From Bog-366 sp963722555 (GTDB lineage Bacteria > Acidobacteriota > Terriglobia > UBA7540), in assembly GCA_963722555.1 (NCBI GenBank), contig CAVRNQ010000005.1, positions 496,001 to 560,000 of the forward strand: a stretch of DNA of 64,000 nt, written 5' to 3'. Position numbers and translations under genes: made by a program. This document shows positions 16,913-26,282 of this stretch, in pieces. Within the stretch, counting starts at the first letter, position 1, and every line of letters starts with the position of its first letter. The notes under the pieces are model-generated. The model was not told the origin of the DNA, searched no databases, and saw only the letters and a list, made by a program, of their open reading frames with translations.

Positions 16913-17116
16913 ATGCAAAGGATGGAAGATTCCAGCCTGCGCCCATTGTGGGGGCTCACTAATGTGCTTTTCAAGGTCCGAAACGGGGCGCTGACCCAAA
17001 GAGATGTTAAAAATGAAGATCGACCCGACTATGTCTATGAAAACAAAGGGGCGAGTGACACAATGGCCGAGAATCAATACGACTTTTTGGCGGAAAATGC
17101 ACGGGTTGCACGATAA
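16913..17116 (+). other. Repeat-borne small ORF (67 codons), coding status uncertain
   Basis: It shares its last ~40 codons in frame with the ORF at 2550-2801 (KNEDRPDYVYENKG versus KNEGRPGDVYENKG), and the DNA match continues past the stop (ATAATCGGGGCGAA). There is no ribosome site and no known domain; it may be a non-coding dispersed repeat. Confidence 0.3.
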
Positions 17117-17308
17117 TCGGGGCGAAACCAGAGTGTTTTTGAAAGGAAATGGGCTTATCGCGCTGCTCAGGATGACAGTGCAGGGGGCAGAGCGGCGGGT
17201 GGCGAGCCTGAATCAGCAGAGCAATGGATCAATCACCAATCGCTAAATCACCCGATGAACCGCCGCCCCTCGGGCTGCTCGGTGAGAACAACTCGGCGTG
17301 GTGAGAAA

Positions 17309-18235
17309 CTATTCCTCCGGGGCTGTTGCAAGGTCGGTTTCGAGCCGATACTTGCTGACTTGAAACAGCAGGTCGCTGAACCCCGCGGGAGCCAGGATGC
17401 GGATCCAAATGAAGCCACCAAATCCGCTGACTCTCACGCCCTCGGCACCCAACCTCGAGACATAGTCCAAGGTCGTTTCGGCGATCTGCCCTGGGTCAAC
17501 CAACTTATCGACCAGGATCTCGGCGGGTCGAGGCTTGCTGCGGAGTTCGTTAAGTGCCTGCTGAATATGTGACTGCGAAGCCAAACACTGCTCGGTGTGG
17601 CAATCGAGCATCTTCTCGACAGAATAGAGAGCCGTATAGTTAATGCGATCCACGAAAGCCATATAGAGGTGGCGGCTGGCCGGGAGGTAGTGGACCGGGA
17701 TCATCTCCACGGCTTCCAGGAGAGGAAATGGCACCAGGTGAGCACACTCCAGATAGCGGCGGCTTCGATCGAGGGGGAAGACGGGGATCGACCACTGCAA
17801 CCCCAGCGCCTGAGTAACTTGTTCTTCCGTGACGGCGCCAATATGCCGAAGCCATTCCCCGACCCGTCCACTTCCGGAGTCTTTCTGAGCTTTCAAAGCC
17901 GTTTTGAGCTGGTCATTGTCCACGGTGCCGCGCGAAAGCATCAGCAGTCCCAGGGGAACCCGATGCGGCGCAGGCTGCGGTCGAGCTGTGACGGCAAGCA
18001 GGGGCTCGAGGGCGGAAATCAGGGCCCGTTGAAAACACTCCGAACTGCAATACCAGTGGCCATCCAGGGAGAGGCCTCGGGGGGGGGGTTCCAGCCACGC
18101 CCGCCACGGCCACTTGCGATGCGAGCAAGCCGTGGATTCGCATTGTCGCGTCTGACGTTTAGCGTTCATGCTTGCCAGCAAGTCCTCCCAAAGCCTGAGA
18201 CTGTCCAGGTCGACCGGAAGCCGTCCGGGGTCCAA
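17309..18235 (-). CDS. MshEN-domain (GspE/PilB N-terminal type) protein with Cys4 cluster
   Basis: 308 residues, last gene of the flagellar locus, nine bases after the fliN-like stop. The N-terminus has four cysteines (32, 37, 63, 67) spaced as a possible zinc knuckle (QCESTAC ... HWYCSSECF). From about 90 on it resembles the MshEN domain at the N-terminus of type II secretion and pilus ATPases: LGLLMLSRGTVDNDQLKTAL, WLRHIGAVTEEQVTQALGLQ, then MIPVHYLPASRHLYMAFVDR. No Walker motifs follow, so it is not an ATPase. MshEN domains of this kind can bind c-di-GMP, so a regulator of the switch or export is plausible but inferred. The TTG start at 18235 is uncertain; ATG 18169 is possible. Confidence 0.7.
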   Translation of the reverse strand: MDPGRLPVDLDSLRLWEDLLASMNAKRQTRQCESTACSHRKWPWRAWLEPPPRGLSLDGHWYCSSECFQRALISALEPLLAVTARPQPAPHRVPLGLLMLSRGTVDNDQLKTALKAQKDSGSGRVGEWLRHIGAVTEEQVTQALGLQWSIPVFPLDRSRRYLECAHLVPFPLLEAVEMIPVHYLPASRHLYMAFVDRINYTALYSVEKMLDCHTEQCLASQSHIQQALNELRSKPRPAEILVDKLVDPGQIAETTLDYVSRLGAEGVRVSGFGGFIWIRILAPAGFSDLLFQVSKYRLETDLATAPEE

Positions 18236-18244
18236 GCTCCGGGT

Positions 18245-19111
18245 TCATTTGCGCAGAGACTCAATTCTTTCCATAGGGCTGACGATTTCCACGACCCGCA
18301 GCCCGTAGCTGCCATCCACAATCACGACTTCGCCATGCGCGATCACTTTTCCGCCCACCAGAAGCTCCACCGGGTCCTGAACGTTTTGATCGAGTTCAAC
18401 TACCGAACCCGCATTCAAATCCAGGATTTCGTGCAGCGGCATTTGTCGTTCACCGAAGCGTAGAGTCACATCCAGTTCCACATCCATTAACAGTTCCAGA
18501 TTGGGGTCACGGGCTGGAGCCAAAGCGTTGGGGGGGGCGGTTGAAACGGCGGGCGTGGGAGTGGGGGGACTGGAAGGGGTGACGGGATGAAGAGCCGTCG
18601 CCAAATCCGGACTGATCTCGGCAATCATGGTGAAGGGTGGGAACTTCGGGCTGCTCCACCGCATGCCCACCCGCACTCCGGGCTCACCCTGCAGGCGCTC
18701 CATGCCGGACCACTTGAAGCCTACCTCTCCGCCCGCCAACCCCGAGAGGGCGCTCGCGGCCGCACCCGCAAATTGCCGGAACAGCTCGCCGAGGGCGTCG
18801 CGATGATCATCACTCATGGCAGCGTCGGGGTCCTGGGGCTCCGTCAGCAACAACTGAGCCAGCCGCACTGCGTCGCCTTTCGACAAAACGAACCCTTGCT
18901 TTCCGGACAGGTGTTGCGCAGCCTCGAATTGGGCGTAGATAGCATTCTCCTTCAAGGTCTCAAGTTGTGCCTGCATCACCTCTGCCGGGAGTTCCTCGGC
19001 AGTGTGGGGTGCACCTGCCACTTCCTGCAGGACGCGCCCGATACTCGCGGCCCAGGTTTGGATGTACTCCTGCAGTTTCGCGCTGCGCGGTGTTTGGTTC
19101 TCCGTGCTCAT
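18245..19111 (-). CDS. fliN: Flagellar switch protein, long FliN/FliY-like
   Basis: 288 residues, about twice the usual FliN. The C-terminal ~80 residues are the FliN/SpoA domain (LLMDVELDVTLRFGERQMPL, SVVELDQNVQDPVELLVGGK, HGEVVIVDGSYGLRVVEI). The N-terminal ~160 residues are helical with a CheC/FliY-like character (DDHRDALGELFRQFAGAAAS), joined by a Pro/Thr-rich linker (about 180-200). It sits next to fliM, as expected for a C-ring component that sets rotation direction. A second, 92-residue FliN lies at 26620-26898, so this one may be a FliY analogue rather than the sole FliN. Confidence 0.88.
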   Translation of the reverse strand: MSTENQTPRSAKLQEYIQTWAASIGRVLQEVAGAPHTAEELPAEVMQAQLETLKENAIYAQFEAAQHLSGKQGFVLSKGDAVRLAQLLLTEPQDPDAAMSDDHRDALGELFRQFAGAAASALSGLAGGEVGFKWSGMERLQGEPGVRVGMRWSSPKFPPFTMIAEISPDLATALHPVTPSSPPTPTPAVSTAPPNALAPARDPNLELLMDVELDVTLRFGERQMPLHEILDLNAGSVVELDQNVQDPVELLVGGKVIAHGEVVIVDGSYGLRVVEIVSPMERIESLRK

Positions 19112-19120
19112 ACATTCTCC

Positions 19121-20101
19121 TTAAGAAGTGGAACCCGGATGGCGCACACGTCCCTCCACTTGCGCGGCGCGCCGACCGCCGGAGCGAACCGGGTACGCCC
19201 GAAACAACCACTTACCACTGACCAACAAATTGGCAGTTGCCGACAACCGGCACTGCAACTTCAGGATATCCCCGCGCTCCAACGCCAACAATCGGGATAC
19301 CGGAACGCGCCCTTCGGGCAGAATCAACTCCAGGGGGAAAGAGCAACGCTCGAGGTGCTTGGAGATCTGCGAGGTGCTATCCGTCGTACTTCGGTGCTTG
19401 CGATAAGTGCCTTGCTGCGTGAGCTTTCGTAAAAGGGCGTTCGAGACCGCGGCCGGCAGCGCCACATTCAACATCCCCCTCGCCTCGGGCATGCGGATTT
19501 CGAAGCTAAGAGACAGGATTTTTTCGTTGGGCGGCATCAGGCGGGGAATTTCCGCCTGTCGGAGTCTCTGGTCGAAAGAGAACTGCACCTCCAGCGCAGA
19601 GTGCCAGGTCGCTTCCAGTTCTCTCTCGATGACCTTCACGACGCTCTCCAGGATCTGCTCTTCGATTTCCGTAATTTCCCGCACGGTCGCCTCGGATCGT
19701 CCAGGGCCCCCCAGTAACAAATCGATGATCGGAAACGCCAGTGGTAGATCGATCTCCACCGCCGCCGAGACCCCCATCGGGCGAAGTATCATGGACACCA
19801 GGTAAGTCACCTCCGGGATGCGTTGCAGAAACTCGCCATAGGAGAGTTGCTCGGCCGAGACCAGATTGACCTCGAAGGGCACACGCAGGTAGGCGCCCAG
19901 CGAGTGGGTCAGACTCCGCGCGAAGGTTTCGTGCAACTGGCTTACGGAACGGAGTTGTTCCTTCGAGATCCTGGCCGACTGCCGGAAATTGCAGGGCGTG
20001 GACGCGCGCTGTGCGGCTGGGGATTTTGGCTTTTCGGCCACCCCCCCCTGCGTCGCGCGGAACAGTTGGTCAATCTCGTCCTGACTTAGAATCTTCTCCA
20101 T
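19121..20101 (-). CDS. fliM: Flagellar motor switch protein FliM
   Basis: 326 residues. The N-terminal LSQDEIDQLF is the CheY-phosphate binding peptide. The middle domain carries LLLGGPGR and EQILESVVKVIERELEATW, and the C-terminal FliN-like domain (about 240-320) ends the protein. FliM forms the C-ring between FliG and FliN. The ATG at 20101 overlaps the fliA stop (20086) by 16 bases, so translation is probably coupled. Confidence 0.95.
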   Translation of the reverse strand: MEKILSQDEIDQLFRATQGGVAEKPKSPAAQRASTPCNFRQSARISKEQLRSVSQLHETFARSLTHSLGAYLRVPFEVNLVSAEQLSYGEFLQRIPEVTYLVSMILRPMGVSAAVEIDLPLAFPIIDLLLGGPGRSEATVREITEIEEQILESVVKVIERELEATWHSALEVQFSFDQRLRQAEIPRLMPPNEKILSLSFEIRMPEARGMLNVALPAAVSNALLRKLTQQGTYRKHRSTTDSTSQISKHLERCSFPLELILPEGRVPVSRLLALERGDILKLQCRLSATANLLVSGKWLFRAYPVRSGGRRAAQVEGRVRHPGSTS

Positions 20102-20907
20102 GACGTCTCCATCGCGCTAGGAGGACCGGGGGGCAGGCTTTCCAAGCGGGGCTTGGTCTTCTCCAGCAAATCGCGCATTCGGGCGCGCAGGCGGACGAGG
20201 GCAGCCGAGTGAATCTGGGAGACGCGTGCTTCCCCCACCCCCAGCACGGCGCCTACCTCTTTCATAGTGAGTTCTTCAAAGTAGTAGAGAGAAAGGACCT
20301 GGCGCTCGCGGGGCTGGAGTTCACCCACGGCGCGTGCCAGGAACTCGCGAAGTTCTCCCTTCAGGCACCTCGAGAAGGGCTCCAGGTCAGTCCCCTCCGG
20401 GTTCGCCACCAAGCTCTCGCGTCCCTGGCCCGACTCATTAAACTCGTCCTGCAGACTGCCGAGGTCAAGTCCCCGCAAGTCGCCCAAAAGGTGTTGCAAC
20501 TCCTTCAATTCGATCCCCAATTCGACCGCCAGTTCCGGTTCTGTCGCCGCTCGGCCCAGCCGCGCCCGGAGTCGCTGATGCGCCTGCTCCAGTTGGCGCG
20601 CCTTCCTGCGCAGCGGGCGCGGACTCCAGTCGAGGTCGCGCAGGCTGTCCAGGATGGCCCCCTGAATCCGGTGCTTTGCGTAGGTCTTCAGCTCCACATT
20701 CTTGCTGGGGTCGTACTTGTGGAGGGCTTCGATCAGCCCCAGAATGCCCGCTTGCACCAGGTCGTCCAGCAGGACATGGGAGGGCAGGCGATCATGAATC
20801 CGGCGGGCGATGTAACGAACCTGTGGGAGTTGCTCAAGGAGCAGGCGTTCCTGGTCTGGAGATTCGAGATGCAAGACGGACTCATAGGCTTTCTTGGCTG
20901 CTTTCAT
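20086..20907 (-). CDS. fliA: Flagellar sigma factor FliA (sigma28)
   Basis: 273 residues from ATG 20907, which has AGGGGAAG upstream. Region 2 is DLVQAGILGLIEALHKYDPS followed by LKTYAKHRIQGAILDSLRDL with the sigma28-type DWSPR; region 4 is LQPRERQVLSLYYFEELTMK followed by EVGAVLGVGEARVSQIHS. It directs transcription of late flagellar genes, which are not in this window. It is placed between flhA and fliM with no flhF/flhG genes in between, which is unusual for polar-type loci. Confidence 0.95.
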   Translation of the reverse strand: MKAAKKAYESVLHLESPDQERLLLEQLPQVRYIARRIHDRLPSHVLLDDLVQAGILGLIEALHKYDPSKNVELKTYAKHRIQGAILDSLRDLDWSPRPLRRKARQLEQAHQRLRARLGRAATEPELAVELGIELKELQHLLGDLRGLDLGSLQDEFNESGQGRESLVANPEGTDLEPFSRCLKGELREFLARAVGELQPRERQVLSLYYFEELTMKEVGAVLGVGEARVSQIHSAALVRLRARMRDLLEKTKPRLESLPPGPPSAMETSWRRF

Positions 20908-20957
20908 GGTTCTTCCCCTTTTTGTTCGGGGCGGGTTCAACCCACCCGCTCACTCAC

Positions 20958-23033
20958 TTACTGCACGACCCCCAAGGATTGAATCGAAACCGCGGCGGGA
21001 ATCTCCGCTGGCGAAAGCACCACCAACCTGGGCAGGAACGGCTCCAGAAGGCGTCGCAGGTGGAAGCGAGTCGGACTGCTGCAGAGCACGATCGGCGAAG
21101 GAACTGCCAGCGGCTCGCCCAGAAGTCTCTTCATGCCCTCCAGGACCCGGCGAATCAGAGAGGGTTGCAGGGCGTTGGACGGACGGTTCGCTGCCTGTGG
21201 GTCCAGGATCTGGGCGAGCTGTTCTTCCATGTTGGCGTCGAGCTGGATGACGGTGAGTTTGCCATCGTCGCCCAACAAGGGTTGTACGAGCGCGCGCCCC
21301 AGAGCCTGCCGGGCGGCCTCCACTAACAGGACGGGGTTCTTGTTGGTGGCCGCCGTATCGAGCAGGGTTTCCAGGACCGTTACCAAATCGCGGATGGAAA
21401 CCTGCTCGCGCAACAATTGTTGGAGTATTTTTTGCACTTCGCCCAAACTCAGCAGTTTGGGGACGAGTTCCTCCACGAGTTTGGGCTGCGATTCCGCCTG
21501 GGCGTCAAGCAGCCGCTTGGTTTCCTGCCGAGTCAGGAGTTCGTGGGCGTGTTGCTTGATGACCTCGGCCAAATGCGTCGCCAAGACCGAAGTCTGATCC
21601 ACCACCGCGTAACCGGCTGCCAAGGCGCGCTCGCGCAGGTTCGGAGCGATCCATTTGGCGGGAACCCCGAAAGCCGGTTCGCGAGTTTCACGCCCCTCCA
21701 GCGGCTGCGCATTCGCTTCGGAACTGATGGCCAGCAGGCCCTCTTGAGCCATCTCCCAGCGGGCGATTTCCACTCCGCGGAGACGGATTACATACTCACG
21801 CGGATTGATCTGCACATTGTCCGTAATGTGGACGGGCGGGATGATGAAGCCCAATTGCAGGGCAAGGTGGCGACGGAGGGCTCGGATGCGCGCCAACAAC
21901 TGTCCACCCTGCCCCTGGTCAACCAGGGGCACCAATCCGTAGCCCACTTCCAAGCTCAAATCGTCGAGCCGCAAGAGCGTCTCCAACTGCTCCTGGGCCT
22001 TTTCGGGCGGCAAGGTCGTGGCGGGCGTCACCGCCTCGGCGGCCCCGGCTGCGGCCGCGCGTTGCGCACGACGCGCCAGCCAGACCAGGAGGCCCGCCAT
22101 GAGGAAGAAGGGAAATTTCGGCAGCCCGGGGATCAGTCCCAGCGTTCCCATTACTCCGGCGACGATCCACAACGGGTGGCTCCGCGGAAGCAGTTGCCGT
22201 TTGAGGTCAACTCCCAAACTCGACTCGGAAGAAGCCCGTGTGGCCACCATCGCCCCGGCCACGGAAACCAGGAGCGAAGGGATCATGGTGACCAACCCGT
22301 CCCCGACCGTGAGAATTGTGTAGGTTTTCAGGGCTTCGGTGAACTGAACCCCGTGGTAGAAGACGCCGATCAAGAAGCCCGCCACGATGTTGATGGCCGT
22401 GATGAGCACCGTGGCCAGAGCGTCGCGCTGGCTGAAGCGCGCCGCGCCATCCATGGCGCCATAGAACTCCGCTTCGCGACCCACCAGTTCCCGGCGCGCG
22501 CGCGCCTGGGCTTCATCAATGAGCCCCGCACCCAGGTCGGCATCAATAGCCATTTGCTTGCCTGGCAATGCGTCTAATGTAAAGCGCGCTGTCACTTCCG
22601 CGATGCGTACCGCACCATGGTTGATGACCAGGTACTGAATCGCAATCAACGCCACAAACAGCACGAAGCCCACAATGTAATTCCCGCCCACCACGAACTG
22701 CCCAAAGGCTCCGATCACGTGCCCGGCGGCAGTGGTGCCCTCGTTGCCGTGCAGCAGGATGCGCCGACTGCTGGCCAGATTCAGCGAGAGGCGGAACAAG
22801 GTGAGAAGCAGCAGGAGCGAGGGAAACACGGAGAACTGGACCGGGCGCGAGATGTACATGGCTACTAACAACACCAGGACCGAGGCGGTGAGGCTCGCGG
22901 AAAGGAGGATGTCGAGCGCGAAGGGTGGCATGGGCACCAGCATCACGAACACCAGCGCCACGGCAACCACCGGAACCATCCAGTCCAGGGCCGTGCTCGC
23001 AGTGCTGGGAGCCGAATTGGCGGTCGGTTTCAT
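20958..23033 (-). CDS. flhA: Flagellar export gate protein FlhA
   Basis: 691 residues: an N-terminal membrane half with about eight helices (WMVPVVAVALVFVMLVPMPP, LLLLLTLFRLSLNLASSRRI) and a soluble C-terminal ring domain (from about 335). The start at ATG 23033 is favoured over TTG 23039; the nearest GGAGG is about 20 bases away, so the start is not certain. FlhA forms the nonameric ring of the type III export gate and binds export chaperones. The gap to flhB (300 bases) is GC-rich and carries no gene. Confidence 0.95.
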   Translation of the reverse strand: MKPTANSAPSTASTALDWMVPVVAVALVFVMLVPMPPFALDILLSASLTASVLVLLVAMYISRPVQFSVFPSLLLLLTLFRLSLNLASSRRILLHGNEGTTAAGHVIGAFGQFVVGGNYIVGFVLFVALIAIQYLVINHGAVRIAEVTARFTLDALPGKQMAIDADLGAGLIDEAQARARRELVGREAEFYGAMDGAARFSQRDALATVLITAINIVAGFLIGVFYHGVQFTEALKTYTILTVGDGLVTMIPSLLVSVAGAMVATRASSESSLGVDLKRQLLPRSHPLWIVAGVMGTLGLIPGLPKFPFFLMAGLLVWLARRAQRAAAAGAAEAVTPATTLPPEKAQEQLETLLRLDDLSLEVGYGLVPLVDQGQGGQLLARIRALRRHLALQLGFIIPPVHITDNVQINPREYVIRLRGVEIARWEMAQEGLLAISSEANAQPLEGRETREPAFGVPAKWIAPNLRERALAAGYAVVDQTSVLATHLAEVIKQHAHELLTRQETKRLLDAQAESQPKLVEELVPKLLSLGEVQKILQQLLREQVSIRDLVTVLETLLDTAATNKNPVLLVEAARQALGRALVQPLLGDDGKLTVIQLDANMEEQLAQILDPQAANRPSNALQPSLIRRVLEGMKRLLGEPLAVPSPIVLCSSPTRFHLRRLLEPFLPRLVVLSPAEIPAAVSIQSLGVVQ

Positions 23034-23334
23034 ATTCAATGCCTAACCAGGCTTTGCCTCCGTTCGGCGCTTCCGCAGGACGTGATTACGCTCTTCCTCA
23101 GGGCCTCCCGACCCAGAGCCTCGGGACAAGTACCCGCAATTGCGGGAATCCCGCGCCGAGGCAATTCCTGAACCTTCCCCACCCGGCCCGCTGGGTGAGG
23201 GCCGCTGGCCGACTTTCGCTCAACCCCGGGATTCCACCCCGCGAGTGGGAGGCCCCCCCGCCCCTGCGAGAGCCTGCCGCGCAGCCTTGCCTATTGAGAA
23301 CCGCCAGCCCTCTGGCGACGGGGGGTGCCAGCGT

Positions 23335-24426
23335 CTAGTTGGCTCGCAGCGGGTTTCCCCCTCGGGCCGGAGGCGGATTCATCAGTCCCTGGGTGCGGTA
23401 GATGAACGCCAGGATCTCAGCGACGGCTGCGTACAACTTGGCCGGAATTGCCTGGCCGACTTCCGCGGCGCGATAGAGGGCCTGGGCGAGCGGGGGGTTC
23501 TCCACCAGCGGGATGCCGTGCCAGCGCGCCTCCCGTTTGATCCGTTGCGCGAGCAGGTTGCGGCCCTTGGCCACCACCACCGGCGCTCCCATGCTTTCGG
23601 GTTTGTACTCGAGAGCCACGGCGAATTCGTTGGGGTTGGTCACCACCACGGTGGCGCGTGCCACGTCGCGCAGCATCCTGCGGCGGCGCATTTCACGCTG
23701 CAGTCGCCGAATGCGGGCGCGGATCGCGGGGTGGCCTTCCGTCTCCTTGAAGTCCTCCCGTACTTCCTCACGGGTCATGCGAAGCGAGCGCTCGTAGTTG
23801 AGGCGAGCCAGCAGGACATCCAAACCGGCCCAGAGAGTGAAAACCAGACCTCCTTTCCAAGCGATCTCGAAGATGCGGGTGAGCATCCAGCCCAGCGAAG
23901 ACCGGATGCCCGTTCGGGACATCTGCACGATTTGGTTCCAGTCCCGGGTCATGAGGGAAACGGCCAGATAGAGCAGGAATGCCGTGGGCACCAGGGACTT
24001 CAAGAGTCCTTGCAGAGCCCCGATCGACCACAGCTTCTGCAGGTTCGCGGCAGGATTCAAGCGCTGCGGCTTGGGGCTTAAGGCGGCCGGGGCCAGGACG
24101 AACCCTCCCAGGGCAAAGCTTCCCAACATCGCCGCCAGCCAGGCCAGGAGCAGAACGGGAGCCGTCCAAACACATACCTTCCAGGCAACCCAATTGAGCA
24201 GCGGCGTGCCAGCCGCCAAGTCGCTCTGCGTGGCCGTGGTGAGCACTCGTTGCATCAGGTCGCGCCATTCATTCCTCCAGTTCTGGGGGTACCACCCCAG
24301 AAACAACACCAGGGTCATCAGCGCCAGCGCGGCGGGCAACTCGCGGCTGCGCGGGACGTCTCCTTCCTGTCGGGCCTTCCATCGCCGTCGGGGGGTTGCT
24401 TTTTCAGCGCGATTTTGGTCCGCCAC
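23335..24426 (-). CDS. flhB: Flagellar export switch protein FlhB with altered cleavage motif
   Basis: 363 residues from GTG 24426, preceded by GGGAGCAAGG. Four membrane helices lie in the first ~205 residues and the cytoplasmic domain follows. Where FlhB normally has the self-cleaving NPTH, this protein has N264-P265-N266-E267 (VVVTNPNEFAVALEY). Asn and Pro are kept, Thr and His are not. In studied FlhB proteins, Asn cyclisation at N-P switches export from hook to filament substrates, so cleavage here may be slow or absent. Flanking residues and the rest of the C-domain (VVVAKGRNLLAQRIK, GIPLVENPPLA) are normal. Confidence 0.95.
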   Translation of the reverse strand: MADQNRAEKATPRRRWKARQEGDVPRSRELPAALALMTLVLFLGWYPQNWRNEWRDLMQRVLTTATQSDLAAGTPLLNWVAWKVCVWTAPVLLLAWLAAMLGSFALGGFVLAPAALSPKPQRLNPAANLQKLWSIGALQGLLKSLVPTAFLLYLAVSLMTRDWNQIVQMSRTGIRSSLGWMLTRIFEIAWKGGLVFTLWAGLDVLLARLNYERSLRMTREEVREDFKETEGHPAIRARIRRLQREMRRRRMLRDVARATVVVTNPNEFAVALEYKPESMGAPVVVAKGRNLLAQRIKREARWHGIPLVENPPLAQALYRAAEVGQAIPAKLYAAVAEILAFIYRTQGLMNPPPARGGNPLRAN

Positions 24427-24438
24427 TTGCCTTGCTCC

Positions 24439-25206
24439 CTATTGCGCCAAGTGCAGCAGTCTTTCGCTCGTCGCCAATGCTGCCCCGAAATACCGTTCCA
24501 GCAATGCGGGCCAAAAGCGCAGCGCTCCGACCAGGACCAGCAACGCCACGATGCTCTTGAGGGACATCCCTACTAGCAACACCGGAAGCTGCGGCGAGGC
24601 CTTCCCCAACAAACCCAGGGCGAGATCAATGAGCATGGTGGCCAGCAGCGTCGGTATGGCGATCTGTACCGCGACAATCAGCATGCCCCCGGCGGCGCGC
24701 CAGACCTCCTCTGCCATGGCAGGGGTCACCACAACAGTTCCCGGGGGGCAAAAGGTGAAGCTCTTGACCAGGCCTCGCAGCACCCAGTGGTGAACCTCCA
24801 GTTGCAGGAAAATCAGCACTGCCACCGCCTGGTAAAAGTTCGAAAGGACGGTGGTCTCGACGTCCGTCAGAGGATTAATGAGATTCGCCAGCGAATGCCC
24901 GACCTGAAAGCCCACGATCTGCCCCGCCAACTGCACGGCCTCGAAGACGAACTGGAGGGTAATCCCCATGATCAGACCGATGACGAACTCCCCGCCCACC
25001 ATCTGCCACGCCCTTGCCGCGCTCAGGGTGGCCAGGTTTGCTGCCACGACCGGGCAAAGAAGGGCGGTTAGCACTACGGTGAAACCTGCCTTGATGCGGG
25101 GTGCAATCGTCGCACCGGCCAGAAAAGGAACGAAGAGCATAAGCGCGCTCACCCGCGCTCCCACCACGGCCAGACGAAAGACCATCGCTTCGAGCCCCGA
25201 TCCCAT
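24439..25206 (-). CDS. fliR: Flagellar export gate protein FliR
   Basis: 255 residues with about six hydrophobic helices (LAVVGARVSALMLFVPFLAG, GFTVVLTALLCPVVAANLAT) and the family motif FVIGLIMGITLQFVFEAVQL. FliR is part of the FliPQR gate. It stops 12 bases before flhB and follows fliQ by 17 bases. Confidence 0.93.
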   Translation of the reverse strand: MGSGLEAMVFRLAVVGARVSALMLFVPFLAGATIAPRIKAGFTVVLTALLCPVVAANLATLSAARAWQMVGGEFVIGLIMGITLQFVFEAVQLAGQIVGFQVGHSLANLINPLTDVETTVLSNFYQAVAVLIFLQLEVHHWVLRGLVKSFTFCPPGTVVVTPAMAEEVWRAAGGMLIVAVQIAIPTLLATMLIDLALGLLGKASPQLPVLLVGMSLKSIVALLVLVGALRFWPALLERYFGAALATSERLLHLAQ

Positions 25207-25223
25207 GTTTCAATCCCCAAGCA

Positions 25224-25493
25224 TTACCCCAGGTAGCGATGGAAGTCGGCAAAGAGCTGAAGGGTGAAGCTCATCAGTTTCCGCAACAGCCACGGCAGGA
25301 GAACGAAGGTCGTGACGGCCACGACGGTCAGCCTCGGCACGGTAGCCACGGTTTGCTCCTGAATTGAAGTCATCACCTGCGCAATACTGATGAGCAAGCT
25401 CACCCCGGTGACGATCACCAGGATGGGAGCCGCCAGCCAGAGAGCTGTCAGGAGGGTTTCACGGGCAAGCTGCACGACCACATCCGGAGACAT
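25224..25493 (-). CDS. fliQ: Flagellar export gate protein FliQ
   Basis: 89 residues, two hydrophobic helices separated by a short polar turn with the family motif SIAQVMTSIQEQT and LTFVPRL-like TVPRLTVV. Normal length. GAGGT precedes the ATG at 25493. Gate subunit together with FliP and FliR. Confidence 0.93.
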   Translation of the reverse strand: MSPDVVVQLARETLLTALWLAAPILVIVTGVSLLISIAQVMTSIQEQTVATVPRLTVVAVTTFVLLPWLLRKLMSFTLQLFADFHRYLG

Positions 25494-25502
25494 AACGCGA
25501 CC

Positions 25503-26264
25503 TCAATAGAAACTCTTCATCAAGGAGCCGACGACCAGGTTCCAGCCGTCCACCATGACGAAGAGCAAGATCTTCAAGGGGGTGGAAATCACCACGGGAG
25601 GCAATTGCATCATCCCCACAGAGGTTGTGACGGAGGCGACGACCAAGTCGATCACCAAGAAGGGAAAAAAGAGTACCGTCCCGATCTGAAACCCGGCTTT
25701 CAACTCCGAGAGGATGTACGCCGGGATGACCACCCGCATCGGAAGGTCCTCCGGGCGATGCGGGCGAGGCTGGTGCGCCAACTCCACAAACAACGCCAGG
25801 TCTTTCTGCCGCGCATACTTCAACATGAACCGCCGCATCGGCACCGCGCCCCGGTCCAGGGCCTCCATCGCCGTGACCTGGTTGCTTTGCAGGGGAACAA
25901 TAGCGACCTCGTAGATCTCCGCACCCACCGGCTGCATCACGAAGTAGGTTAAGAAGAGCGCCAAGCCGATAAGCGTTTGATTGATGGGAGTGTTTTGCGT
26001 TCCCAGCGCCTGCCGGAGAAAATGAAAGACCACCAGCAACCTGACGAAGGGCGTCATCGCCAGAAGCAGGGCGGGCAAAAGGGTCAGCAGCGTCAGCAAA
26101 ACTACGATGGTCCAGGGCAGCGAGGCGCCGCCTGGGTTTAGCCCCGGAATCACCAAACCGCTTGGCGAGGTTGGCGGCGCTGCCGAGACGGAAGTGGGGA
26201 ATGCCCCTGCGGCGACGCAGGTCGCGGACCATCCCGCCAACCGAATGAGCCAAAGTTGCTTCAT
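25503..26264 (-). CDS. fliP: Flagellar export gate protein FliP
   Basis: 253 residues from ATG 26264 (GTG 26276 is an alternative). It has a signal peptide (about 1-28), then FliP motifs: TPFVRLLVVFHFLRQALGTQ, TLIGLALFLTYFV, and VVIPAYILSELKAGFQIG followed by FPFLVIDLVVASV. The protein builds the core of the export gate. It starts very near the fliO stop, consistent with one transcript. Confidence 0.94.
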   Translation of the reverse strand: MKQLWLIRLAGWSATCVAAGAFPTSVSAAPPTSPSGLVIPGLNPGGASLPWTIVVLLTLLTLLPALLLAMTPFVRLLVVFHFLRQALGTQNTPINQTLIGLALFLTYFVMQPVGAEIYEVAIVPLQSNQVTAMEALDRGAVPMRRFMLKYARQKDLALFVELAHQPRPHRPEDLPMRVVIPAYILSELKAGFQIGTVLFFPFLVIDLVVASVTTSVGMMQLPPVVISTPLKILLFVMVDGWNLVVGSLMKSFY

Positions 26265-26282
26265 AGCAGAACTCACGGGCGC

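Larger units (their letters stand above)
15779..17308. other. 1.5-kb repeat-rich spacer
   Basis: No convincing gene. In order: REP-like hairpin (15953-15991), a CCCTCACCC/CTCTCCC repeat (about 16012-16072), a CACGCAAAG inverted repeat (16315-16403), a TTCACAGC repeat (16426-16482), a half double-hairpin (16677-16707), a promoter-like pair (16737-16765), heptamer-like repeats (about 16835-16865), a GACTTCT-type run (about 16870-16900), and a dispersed repeat with a small ORF (about 16980-17150). Confidence 0.5.
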
